Of a stretch of 64,000 nt of DNA, positions 17,445 to 24,915 are shown one piece after another. The stretch lies in assembly GCA_002342665.1 (NCBI GenBank), contig DDQK01000025.1:1-64000 (forward strand), in the 5' to 3' direction. The position numbers and the translations under genes were made by a program. Position 1 is the first letter of the stretch. Every line of letters starts with the position of its first letter. Source of the DNA: Prevotella sp. UBA2444. GTDB taxonomy: Bacteria; Bacteroidota; Bacteroidia; Bacteroidales; Bacteroidaceae. The notes beneath the pieces are model-generated. The model saw only the letters and a program-made list of their open reading frames with translations. It made no database searches and was not told where the DNA came from.

Positions 17445-18809
17445 ATGGCTGAAAGAAAAAGAATCTATCTGTGCCTTGCACACATGAGCGAGGACGGAAT
17501 GGAACAGAAGTATGTCAAAGAGGCATTTGATACGAACTGGGTGGTGCCATTGGGTCCAAACGTGAATGGGTTTGAGAAGGACCTCGAAGAATTCGTCAAT
17601 CAAAATGGAAAAATTGAAAGATTGAAGAATGGAAGTCTTTCTAAGCGAGTGGTGGCGTTGTCGAGTGGTACGGCGGCGGTGCATCTGGGACTGTTGGCTG
17701 CTGGCGTGAAGGCTGGTGACGAGGTGATCGTGCAGAGCTTTACGTTCTGTGCATCGACGCATCCTGTAACTTATCTTGGGGCTACACCGGTGTTGGTAGA
17801 CTCTGAGCCGGACACATGGAACATCGACCCGGAACTGCTGGAGGTGGCTATCAAAGACCGTATCGAAAAGACCGGGAAGGCACCTGCAGCCATTGTGCCG
17901 GTGGCTCTGTATGGTATGCCGTATAAGGCTGACCGCATCATGGAGATTGCTAATAAGTATGGAATCCCTGTGGTGGAGGATGCTGCAGAGGGCTTTGGTT
18001 CTCGTTATAAAGGTCAGGTGCTGGGTACGTTTGGTAAGTATGGCGTACTGTCGTTCAACGGCAACAAGATGATCACGACCTCTGGTGGTGGCGCACTGAT
18101 CACTGAGGATGAGGAGCACTGGCGCGAGATTATGATGTATGCCACGCAGTATCGTGAGAGTTATCCGTATTATCAGCATGAGAAGATTGGTTACAACTAT
18201 CGAATGTCGAACATCTGTGCTGGTATCGGTCGTGGACAGATGACGGTGGTGAATGACCATTTGGCTCACCATAAGCATGTGCAGAAGATGTATGAAGAAC
18301 TGTTGGCTGATGTACCAGGAGTGAATGTTCATTCTCAGCCGAAGGGCACCTGCTCACTGGGGACAGGGCCGAAGCTTGAGTCTTCGACATCAGCAGCCGG
18401 ACCTGGCCCCAATGAGCAGCCGATATATGACAGTAACTACTGGCTGTGTACCATCACTATTGATGAGGATGTGAAGGTAAGGGGACAGGAGGATGCCTAC
18501 AAGACCATCGTGACAGGTGCTGTTGGCGGTGCAGCGGGAGTCATCCATGCTGCTGCATCTGCTCATACAGATTGCGAACCGAATGCCAATGTGGAAGCCA
18601 TGCGCGTGGCTCTCGATCAGGCTCAGATCGAGGCTCGCCCTGTATGGAAACCCATGCACAAGCAGCCGTGCTACAAGGATGTTCCTGCCTACGTGAATGG
18701 TGTGTCGGAAGCACTCTTCAAGGTTGGTATGTGCCTGCCCGCTGGTCCTTACGTCACCGATGATGATGTGAAGTACATCGTTGAGACGATCAAAGAAAAT
18801 ATTCTTTGA
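17445..18809 (+). CDS. DegT/DnrJ/EryC1-family PLP-dependent sugar aminotransferase
   Basis: A 454-residue cytosolic enzyme that converts a keto-sugar nucleotide to an amino sugar. PLP-site features are SSGTAAVHLGLLAAG (73-87), Asp179 in VVEDAAEGFG and the Schiff-base Lys208 in SFNGNKMITTSGGG. It is longer than usual partly because of a 22-codon in-frame insertion at 18352-18417 (around residues 303-325, SLGTGPKLESSTSAAG) that is a palindromic repeat also present in the helicase at 25949. The insertion lies between the catalytic core and the conserved C-terminal part, so the enzyme may still work. It follows the phosphoglycosyl transferase by 4 bp. Confidence 0.88.
   Translation: MAERKRIYLCLAHMSEDGMEQKYVKEAFDTNWVVPLGPNVNGFEKDLEEFVNQNGKIERLKNGSLSKRVVALSSGTAAVHLGLLAAGVKAGDEVIVQSFTFCASTHPVTYLGATPVLVDSEPDTWNIDPELLEVAIKDRIEKTGKAPAAIVPVALYGMPYKADRIMEIANKYGIPVVEDAAEGFGSRYKGQVLGTFGKYGVLSFNGNKMITTSGGGALITEDEEHWREIMMYATQYRESYPYYQHEKIGYNYRMSNICAGIGRGQMTVVNDHLAHHKHVQKMYEELLADVPGVNVHSQPKGTCSLGTGPKLESSTSAAGPGPNEQPIYDSNYWLCTITIDEDVKVRGQEDAYKTIVTGAVGGAAGVIHAAASAHTDCEPNANVEAMRVALDQAQIEARPVWKPMHKQPCYKDVPAYVNGVSEALFKVGMCLPAGPYVTDDDVKYIVETIKENIL
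18352..18417. repeat. Palindromic repeat A, in frame inside the aminotransferase gene
   Basis: A 66-bp element with near-perfect 20-bp inverted ends: GCTCACTGGGGACAGGGCC at the left and, read on the other strand, GCTCATTGGGGCCAGGTCC at the right. The centre TTGAGTCTTCGACATCA is shared with the copies in the helicase gene. Sixty-six bases is exactly 22 codons with no stop in the coding frame. Confidence 0.85.
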
Positions 18810-18897
18810 TGTTCTTTTTCACAACCACCCGCCCCTCCTTGCCTAAGGAGGGTACCTCCCCTCACCAAACCTCTCACCCACATGGGGAGAGGCTTAA

Positions 18898-18929
18898 AAA
18901 AATAATCGCAGAAACCGACGATTATTTTT
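18898..18929 (+). terminator. Terminator-like hairpin after the aminotransferase gene
   Basis: AAAAATAATCG at 18898-18908 pairs with CGATTATTTTT at 18919-18929 around a 10-nt loop, ending in a T-rich strand. Just upstream (18826-18894) are other short inverted motifs such as CTCCTTGCCTAAGGAG, typical of Bacteroidetes intergenic repeats. The hairpin is symmetrical and could work on either strand. Confidence 0.55.
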
Positions 18930-18960
18930 ATGTTTTGGTATCGCGGGACGACGCGATGAT

Positions 18961-18984
18961 TGTTTATCGGCTGGCGCAATGAAT
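18961..18984 (+). repeat. Conserved 24-bp box, first of three copies
   Basis: TGTTTATCGGCTGGCGCA followed by ATGAAT. Near-identical boxes end the two longer repeats at 20480 and 21420. The three copies lie 114, 21 and 20 bp upstream of three successive sugar-nucleotide genes. They may be the end of a mobile repeat or a regulatory element. Confidence 0.7.
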
Positions 18985-19098
18985 AGGATATCGGACGTGT
19001 TGAAAGGGATATGGGCGTTGTGCTCATATCTGTTTTGGCCACAAAGGGGCAGAAAGCGATGTAAGAAGAAAGAAGTCTGATGTAAGAACAAAGTAAAT

Positions 19099-20268
19099 AT
19101 GAAAGATTATCAGTATCATATTTTTAGCCCATATCGGGTATGTCCGTTAGGGGCGCATGTGGATCACCAACATGGATTGGTGACAGGTTTTGCTATCGAT
19201 AAAGGCGTTGATTTGTGGTGGACCCCCTCTGGCTCCCCCTGTTTAGGTGGAGAATATCCGGAGAATCATGTGCATCTGGAGTCGAGGACGTTCGAAGGAA
19301 CGGTGGACTTTGACATTGATGCACCGAGTCAGGTGAAGGAGGGCCACTGGGGTGACTATGCACGGGGTGCTAAGTTTGCGCTGCGGAAGCGGTTTGAATT
19401 GAAACGGGGTATTACTGGTGTGATACAGGGTTCGCTGCCTGTGGGTGGTCTGTCTTCATCAGCAGCTGTACTGATCGCGTATGTGATGGCTTTTGCAAAG
19501 GCGAACGATATTACGTTGCAGCCGTTCGAGGTGGTGAAAATTGCATCAGAGGCTGAGCGTGAGTATATCGGACTGAATAATGGTTTGCTGGACCAGGCGT
19601 GTATTGCCCTTGGTAAGAAGGACGGGCTGCTGTTCCTGGATTGTGACAGCAATGACTGGCGTATCATCAAGCGGAATCCGGATATGCCAGCGTTTGAGAT
19701 TGGCATCTTCTTCTCTGGACTGACTCGTTCGCTGGTGAACTCGGACTATAACCTGCGTGTCTATGAGTGTAAGACGGCAGCATGGAATATGCTGGCCTAT
19801 ACGGAACAGCCGTTGAAGACGTTTGACAAGACGTTCTTGCGGGATATTCCCAAGGCTACGTTTGAGAAAACTCGGATTGCTATGCCACAGCGTTTTGCAC
19901 GGCGTGCGGAACATTTTTACTCGGAGTACCGCCGTGTACGTCAAGGTGTGACTGCATGGGAAACGGGGAATCTGAAACTGTTTGGTAAGTTGAGTTTTGA
20001 CTCTTGCGAGAGTAGTATTCATAACTATGAGTGTGGTTCACCCGAGTTGATTGCTATCTATGAGATAATGAGGCAGTTGCCAGGGGTCTATGGAGGGCGC
20101 TTCTCTGGGGCTGGTTTCAAAGGGGCTTGCATCGCCCTTGTGGATCCTTCTTTCAAGGATTCCATAGAGGAAGTGCTTACCAAGCAATACTTGGAGGAGT
20201 TTCCGGAGTATGAAAAGACTTTTCAAGTGTTTTGGGTCCGTCCCGACGATGGTGCCAGATTCGTCTGA
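19099..20268 (+). CDS. GHMP kinase, probable galacturonokinase
   Basis: A 389-residue cytosolic sugar-1-kinase. The N-terminal signature FSPYRVCPLGAHVDHQHG (9-26) resembles plant galacturonokinase (SPYRICPLGAHIDHQ) more than galactokinase (GEHTDY). The GHMP ATP loop is LPVGGLSSSAA (113-123), and FSGAGFKGACIAL is the third GHMP motif. The product should be galacturonate-1-phosphate or a close sugar-1-phosphate, fed to the nucleotidyltransferase at 20502. Residues 42-54 (TPSGSPCLGGEYP) are encoded by a repeat sequence (19221-19257), apparently an in-frame insertion at a surface loop. Heptose kinase (HddA-like) is the main alternative. Confidence 0.75.
   Translation: MKDYQYHIFSPYRVCPLGAHVDHQHGLVTGFAIDKGVDLWWTPSGSPCLGGEYPENHVHLESRTFEGTVDFDIDAPSQVKEGHWGDYARGAKFALRKRFELKRGITGVIQGSLPVGGLSSSAAVLIAYVMAFAKANDITLQPFEVVKIASEAEREYIGLNNGLLDQACIALGKKDGLLFLDCDSNDWRIIKRNPDMPAFEIGIFFSGLTRSLVNSDYNLRVYECKTAAWNMLAYTEQPLKTFDKTFLRDIPKATFEKTRIAMPQRFARRAEHFYSEYRRVRQGVTAWETGNLKLFGKLSFDSCESSIHNYECGSPELIAIYEIMRQLPGVYGGRFSGAGFKGACIALVDPSFKDSIEEVLTKQYLEEFPEYEKTFQVFWVRPDDGARFV
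19221..19257. repeat. Palindromic repeat B, in frame inside the sugar kinase gene
   Basis: GACCCCCTCTGGCTCCCCCT followed by GTTTAGGTGGAG. The same motif occurs between genes at 30651-30687 (GACCCCTTCTGACTCCCCCT then GTAGGGGGAG), where the palindrome is more perfect. Here it is translated without a stop. Confidence 0.75.
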
Positions 20269-20295
20269 ACTTCTTTTCGAAAAGAAGCAAAAGGA

Positions 20296-20480
20296 TTCAT
20301 TCATTTTCTTTGGCGCAAAGAAAACGAACCAAAAGAAACATCCACCTATCCTAAATCCTTCCCTATATGGAAGGACTTAATTGATTACGAGGGAAGACCC
20401 TCTTCATCAAAATTTTGGTAAGATTTACAAAGCTTTCGCCCTTCGGGTAAATCTTGATTATTTATCGGCTGGCGCACTGA
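20296..20480. repeat. Structured intergenic repeat C, copy 1 (185 bp)
   Basis: It begins TTCATTCATTTTC and ends with the TTTATCGGCTGGCGCA box. Two stems are visible: TTTTCTTTG (20304-20312) with CAAAGAAAA (20316-20324), and AAGATTTAC (20420-20428) with GTAAATCTT (20447-20455). Copy 2 at 21235 keeps both stems with compensating base changes. A further 18-bp palindrome, CTTCTTTTCGAAAAGAAG, lies just before it at about 20270-20287 and may terminate the kinase transcript. Confidence 0.85.
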
Positions 20481-20501
20481 GGACTTAATTTCATTGATAG
20501 T

Positions 20502-21233
20502 ATGAAGAATATTGTTATAGCTGCTGGGTATGCAACGAGGTTAGGGGAGTTGACGAAGAACTTTCCTAAGCCGTTGCTGAAGATTGGGGAGAATACAATC
20601 CTCGGCAGGATGCTCGATGACATCGATAAGATAGATGATGTGGATGAACACATTATCATCACGAACCACAAGTTTGCGGGTATCTTCGAAGATTGGAAGA
20701 AGGATTTGCATTATAGCAAACCTATAACTATTGTGGATGATGGGACGGAGACAAATGAGACTCGGCTGGGGGCTGTGTGTGATTTGTTGTATGCCATGGA
20801 TAAGCTCCATATCGATGATGACTTGTTGGTGGTGGCAGCGGATAACCTGCTGTTTTTCTCGTTCCAGGAGTTTGTGGACTTTGCTTATGCCAAAGGGACA
20901 TCGTGCATCATGTGCCATGAACAGCCTTCAATAGAGAAGTTGCAAAGGACTGGTGTCGTGGAACTGGATGAGAACAACCGCGTGTTGGGTATGGAGGAGA
21001 AGCCGCAGGTGCCGAAGAGTCATTGGGCTGTGCCACCGTTCTATATCTATCTGAGGAAGGATTTAGACCTTGTTCGCCACTCGGTCGAGAATGGCTGTGG
21101 GAAGGATGCGCCGGGGAATTTGGCACACTATATGGTGGAGCATACCACGATGCATGCTTGGCCTATGAGTGCAGGAAGGTTCGATATAGGGTCGTTGGAT
21201 ACCTATTACGAAGCTGTCAAGCGCTTCGGATGA
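20502..21233 (+). CDS. Sugar-1-phosphate nucleotidyltransferase
   Basis: A 243-residue GT-A-like enzyme. The N-terminus IVIAAGYATRLGELTKNFPKP matches the pyrophosphorylase signature (AAGxxxRL...PKP), and VVAADNLLFF holds a metal-binding Asp. It should join a nucleotide to the sugar-1-phosphate made by the kinase at 19099, probably giving UDP-galacturonate or a similar activated sugar. It is short, lacking a C-terminal beta-helix. It lies between two copies of repeat C, 21 bp after the first. The nucleotide used cannot be read from the sequence. Confidence 0.82.
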   Translation: MKNIVIAAGYATRLGELTKNFPKPLLKIGENTILGRMLDDIDKIDDVDEHIIITNHKFAGIFEDWKKDLHYSKPITIVDDGTETNETRLGAVCDLLYAMDKLHIDDDLLVVAADNLLFFSFQEFVDFAYAKGTSCIMCHEQPSIEKLQRTGVVELDENNRVLGMEEKPQVPKSHWAVPPFYIYLRKDLDLVRHSVENGCGKDAPGNLAHYMVEHTTMHAWPMSAGRFDIGSLDTYYEAVKRFG

Positions 21234-21234
21234 T

Positions 21235-21420
21235 TTCATTCATTTTCTCTGGCGCAGAGAAAACGAACCAAAAGAGACATTCCCCCAACCAAGGCCTTCC
21301 CCCAAGGGAAGGATGCAATTGACTACGAGGGAAACCCTCTTCGTCAAAGTTTTGGTAAAGTTTACAAAGCTTTCGCCCTTCGGGTAAACTTTTTATTGTT
21401 TATCGGCTGGCGCATTGAAT
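21235..21420. repeat. Structured intergenic repeat C, copy 2 (186 bp)
   Basis: Same start, internal order and end as copy 1. The stems are TTTTCTCTG (21243-21251) with CAGAGAAAA (21255-21263), and AAAGTTTAC (21357-21365) with GTAAACTTT (21384-21392). Relative to copy 1 at least three base pairs change on both sides and stay paired. It starts directly after the nucleotidyltransferase stop and ends 20 bp before the epimerase ATG. Confidence 0.85.
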
Positions 21421-21440
21421 CATCATTAGATATTTAGTAT

Positions 21441-22511
21441 ATGCAGAAGATAGATTTGAATAATAAGGTCATTTTCGTGACAGGAGCCGCAGGTTTCATA
21501 GGCTCGAACTTGGTGAAGCGTCTGTTCAAGGACGTGAAAGGTGCTACCATCATTGGTATCGACAATATGAATGACTACTATGACGTGTCGCTCAAAGAAT
21601 ACCGCCTTGAACAATGTTCAATGTTCAATGTTCAATGTTCAATAAACAACAATTCGTGGAAGTTCGTCAAGGGTGATATTGCGGATAAGGGGACGATTGA
21701 CAACATCTTTGAGGAGTATAAGCCGCAGATCGTTGTGAATCTGGCGGCGCAGGCGGGGGTACGGTATTCGATTACGAATCCGGATGCGTATATCATGAGC
21801 AATATGATTGGCTTTTACAATATACTGGAGGCTTGCAGGCATAACCCAGTGGAGCATTTGGTATATGCTTCTTCAAGTTCGGTATATGGTGGCAATAAGA
21901 AGGTGCCTTTTAGTACGGATGACAGGGTGGATAATCCTGTGTCGTTGTATGCTGCAACCAAGAAGAGCAATGAGTTGTTTGCCCACTGTTATTCAAAGCT
22001 GTACGACATCCCCACAACGGGTTTGCGCTTCTTTACTGTCTATGGCCCTGCCGGACGTCCTGACATGGCATACTTCGGCTTCACCAACAAACTGCTGAAG
22101 GGTGAGACCATTCAGATATTCAACTACGGCAACTGCCGTCGTGACTTTACTTATGTCGATGATATCGTAGAGGGGGTGTATCGTGTGATGCAAGGTGCAC
22201 CGGAGCGCAAGAAGGGTGAAGATGGCCTGCCAATCCCACCATACGCAGTATATAACATCGGTGGTGGCCAGCCCGAGAACCTGCTGGATTTCGTGAATAT
22301 CCTGCAAGAGGAACTGGTTCGTGCCGGTGTTCTTCCCGCAGACTTCGACTTCGAGGCACATAAGAAGCTCGTCCCTATGCAGCCAGGTGATGTGCCCACC
22401 ACCTATGCTGATGCTACTGCCCTGGAGCGTGACTTTGGGTTTACGCCCAAGATAACGTTGAGAGAGGGATTGAGGAAGTTCGCAGAGTGGTATAAACAAT
22501 TCTATGGATAA
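21441..22511 (+). CDS. UDP-glucuronate 4-epimerase-like NAD-dependent epimerase
   Basis: A 356-residue extended short-chain dehydrogenase. It shows the NAD motif GAAGFIGSN (15-23), the NDYYDVSLKEYRL segment characteristic of CapI-type UDP-glucuronate epimerases, and catalytic Tyr170/Lys174 in SLYAATKKSNE. It would convert UDP-glucuronate (from ugd at 5637) to UDP-galacturonate for the capsule. Residues 57-68 are encoded by a CAATGTT heptamer repeat (21612-21643) in a variable loop before KFVKGDIAD; a copy-number change there would break the frame. The CapI subfamily call is strong; substrate is family-based. Confidence 0.88.
   Translation: MQKIDLNNKVIFVTGAAGFIGSNLVKRLFKDVKGATIIGIDNMNDYYDVSLKEYRLEQCSMFNVQCSINNNSWKFVKGDIADKGTIDNIFEEYKPQIVVNLAAQAGVRYSITNPDAYIMSNMIGFYNILEACRHNPVEHLVYASSSSVYGGNKKVPFSTDDRVDNPVSLYAATKKSNELFAHCYSKLYDIPTTGLRFFTVYGPAGRPDMAYFGFTNKLLKGETIQIFNYGNCRRDFTYVDDIVEGVYRVMQGAPERKKGEDGLPIPPYAVYNIGGGQPENLLDFVNILQEELVRAGVLPADFDFEAHKKLVPMQPGDVPTTYADATALERDFGFTPKITLREGLRKFAEWYKQFYG
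21612..21643 (+). repeat. CAATGTT heptamer tandem repeat in the epimerase gene
   Basis: Four perfect CAATGTT units at 21612-21639 followed by a partial CAAT. Seven is not a multiple of three, so gain or loss of one unit shifts the frame of the epimerase. The repeat sits early in the gene, at about codons 58-68. Confidence 0.9.
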
Positions 22512-22649
22512 TTTTTGCGATAAAGGGGTAAAGGGCATAAAACGATAGATTGACGGGGTTCACCGAACAGTTACATTGTAATGAATCGACGTTGAGTTAA
22601 AGAATCGTAATTCTTGTGAAGGAATGCAATAAATTCGGGGTAAAGGCGT

Positions 22650-22657
22650 TATCTTTG
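22650..22657 (+). promoter_or_regulatory. -7 box of the DUF262/ATPase cassette
   Basis: TATCTTTG matches the Bacteroidetes -7 consensus TAnnTTTG and lies 23 bp before the DUF262 start. No good -33 TTTG is seen at the right distance, so the promoter is only partly supported. It implies that the cassette is transcribed separately from the capsule genes. Confidence 0.5.
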
Positions 22658-22680
22658 CAGATTATAAGGAAGTATAACGT

Positions 22681-23781
22681 ATGGCATCATTGTTTGATAC
22701 ACCAATAAATAAGCCTTTCGATCCTTCATCGTTAAAAGTGGAGGTGAAGAATACAACCGTCGGTCAGTTGGCGGATATGCTGAAAAACGAGATGATAGAC
22801 TTGCAACCAGATTTTCAGCGGCATGGAAACTTGTGGAATAAAGGAAAGAAGAGCAGGCTGATAGAATCGATTTTCTTGGGCCTGCCTCTTCCCAGTTTCT
22901 ATTTTTACATTGATGTAAGCAAGGAAAAGTGGGTGGTCATTGACGGACTTCAAAGGCTTAGTTCAATAGATGATTTCATGGTAAAGAAAACCTTGAAGCT
23001 GACGGGATTACAATTTCTCAAAGAAACTCATAATAATAGGAATTACGAAGATTTCTCATATTTTGACCAATTGGAAATGTCTATGCGGTCGGTAACGCTG
23101 AATGTGATTTCTGGAGCCTCTTCTACGGAAGCTAAATACATTATCTTCCAGCGAATCAATTCAGAAGGAACCAAGCTTTCGCCTGCAGAGATTCGGAATG
23201 CTCTTTTCCATGGACGCTCGATGGAACTGGTCAAGAGACTTGCTGAAAGTAATGAGTTTGAGACCGCAACAAACGGCCGGGTTTCTAAGAGGAGACTGTT
23301 GCATTATGACTATGTTTCCAGATTTTTTGCATTCTTTATACAGGGATATGAGAACTATATGGGAAATAAAATGGACTTCTTTATAGGGAATGCGCTAGAG
23401 CGGATGAACAACTATGAAGGTGAAGAGGATTGGAGAAAGGCAGAGAATGCATTTTTCGACTCTCTCTCATTGTGTAAATCTTTGCTTGGGGATGATGCCT
23501 TCCGCCGTCCACTAAACGAAATAGACCGCAAAAATACGGATATCAAATCCAACCCTATTTCAATCTCGTTGTTTGAGGCTATGATGTGGTCGGTTGCTCA
23601 ACTGTCGGAATGTGAGAGACAAGAATTACTGAAACGGAAAAATGTTTTTGTCGTGAAATATGCGGAAATGTTTCAAGATGATTTCCTACGGAAAGAGTTG
23701 AGTAATGGAACAAATCAATACAAGTCAGTTTACTTTAGATTTAGTGTGCTGGAAAATCTTGTAAAGGATGTGTTAAAATAA
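22681..23781 (+). CDS. DUF262-domain protein
   Basis: A 366-residue protein with the ParB/Srx-like DUF262 core: LQPDFQRHGNLWN (41-53) and VIDGLQRLSSI (86-96). DUF262 is the nucleotide-dependent half of GmrSD-type enzymes and is frequent in defence islands. The HNH-bearing DUF1524 domain usually fused to it is not present, so cleavage, if any, must come from this domain or a partner. The family motif DGQQR is here DGLQR. The ATPase gene follows after 7 bp, so co-transcription is certain in practice. The defence role is inference. Confidence 0.8.
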   Translation: MASLFDTPINKPFDPSSLKVEVKNTTVGQLADMLKNEMIDLQPDFQRHGNLWNKGKKSRLIESIFLGLPLPSFYFYIDVSKEKWVVIDGLQRLSSIDDFMVKKTLKLTGLQFLKETHNNRNYEDFSYFDQLEMSMRSVTLNVISGASSTEAKYIIFQRINSEGTKLSPAEIRNALFHGRSMELVKRLAESNEFETATNGRVSKRRLLHYDYVSRFFAFFIQGYENYMGNKMDFFIGNALERMNNYEGEEDWRKAENAFFDSLSLCKSLLGDDAFRRPLNEIDRKNTDIKSNPISISLFEAMMWSVAQLSECERQELLKRKNVFVVKYAEMFQDDFLRKELSNGTNQYKSVYFRFSVLENLVKDVLK

Positions 23782-23788
23782 AGATTGT

Positions 23789-24907
23789 ATGATAAGACAG
23801 TATAATATACATAACTTTAAGAATCATGCTGACACAAACCTGGATTTGGGAGGTTTAACTATCCTTACAGGTATAAATGGTATGGGTAAGTCGTCTGTAT
23901 TTCAGTCAATGCTTATCCTGCGGGAATCCTATATGCGCAGGCCTGCAATGAACGTGCTCTCTCTTGAGGGAGAATCGTTTAGTGTCGGAGGCTCAGCAGG
24001 ATTGGTGAATAGAAATGTTACTGTCGGGGAGAACAAACTACAGTTGGGCTTGGTAACAGACGATGGGGTCTTCAATTTTAGTTATCGTTACCCGGTAGGA
24101 GAAAAGAATGAAATGGACTCTGATGAAAATGGGGAAGTTTATAACACGGCTCAGTTGCAGAGGTTGTCTTTGTTCAACGATGATTTCCAGTATTTGAGTG
24201 CTTTCAGAGTTGGACCTCAAGCAGTCTATCAGTCTCATACCAGTGTGGTTGACAAGCACCGGCAATTATCAGCGCGTATGGGAATGGGCGAGTATGTTGC
24301 ATATTACCTGAGTTTGTTTGGGAACAAAAAGATTCCAGTAAGTGCATTAGCATATCCGGATTCAAAGACCTTAAGTCTTAATGAACAGGTGGAACTGTGG
24401 ATGGGGGAAATCTCTGAGGGCATCAAGATGCAAATTCATCAGCATGGAGGTCAGTACGATTTGAATTATGGTTATGAGGTGCCAGGAAAAACGACAATCT
24501 ACCATAGTGCGCTTAATACGGGATTCGGTATATCTTATGTTCTTTCTGTGGTCGTTGCCATATTGTCAGCACGTCCGGGTGCATTATTGCTGATAGAGAA
24601 TCCCGAAGCACACATACATCCTTCCGGGCAGGCTGCACTTATGAAGCTTATCTCGAAAGCAGCGATGGGAGGCATCCAGATTATATTGGAAACGCATAGC
24701 GACCATATAGTTAATGGGGCTTTGGTGAATTGGAAAGAGCAGCGTGCAGACAAAGCCCTACTGTCTGTATATTACTTTGATAGAGACGAATACTTGAATT
24801 CAAGACCGTATAGACTTGAGATAGGAGACAACGGCCGTATAAAGAATGCTCCCCTTGGTTTTTTTGACCAGATGAAAGCAGATTTGGAAGTGTTGTTTGA
24901 TTTTTAA
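23789..24907 (+). CDS. AAA/ABC-type ATPase, DUF3696-like
   Basis: A 372-residue RecF/OLD-like ATPase. Walker A is GINGMGKSS (28-36). Near the C-terminus are LLLIENPEAHIHPSG, the Walker B region with the ENPEAHxHP form typical of DUF3696 proteins, and ILETHSDHIVNG with the H-loop. Unlike OLD nucleases no Toprim domain is fused. Its position between a DUF262 gene (7 bp upstream) and an unknown gene (8 bp downstream) suggests that it powers or gates the other two. Related ATPases are common in anti-phage loci. Confidence 0.82.
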   Translation: MIRQYNIHNFKNHADTNLDLGGLTILTGINGMGKSSVFQSMLILRESYMRRPAMNVLSLEGESFSVGGSAGLVNRNVTVGENKLQLGLVTDDGVFNFSYRYPVGEKNEMDSDENGEVYNTAQLQRLSLFNDDFQYLSAFRVGPQAVYQSHTSVVDKHRQLSARMGMGEYVAYYLSLFGNKKIPVSALAYPDSKTLSLNEQVELWMGEISEGIKMQIHQHGGQYDLNYGYEVPGKTTIYHSALNTGFGISYVLSVVVAILSARPGALLLIENPEAHIHPSGQAALMKLISKAAMGGIQIILETHSDHIVNGALVNWKEQRADKALLSVYYFDRDEYLNSRPYRLEIGDNGRIKNAPLGFFDQMKADLEVLFDF

Positions 24908-24915
24908 GAGGGGCT

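Noticed and set aside
17370..18332. 320-codon minus-strand frame in the aminotransferase
   Set aside because: His/Ser-rich antisense product without any domain; the sense gene has a complete PLP site.
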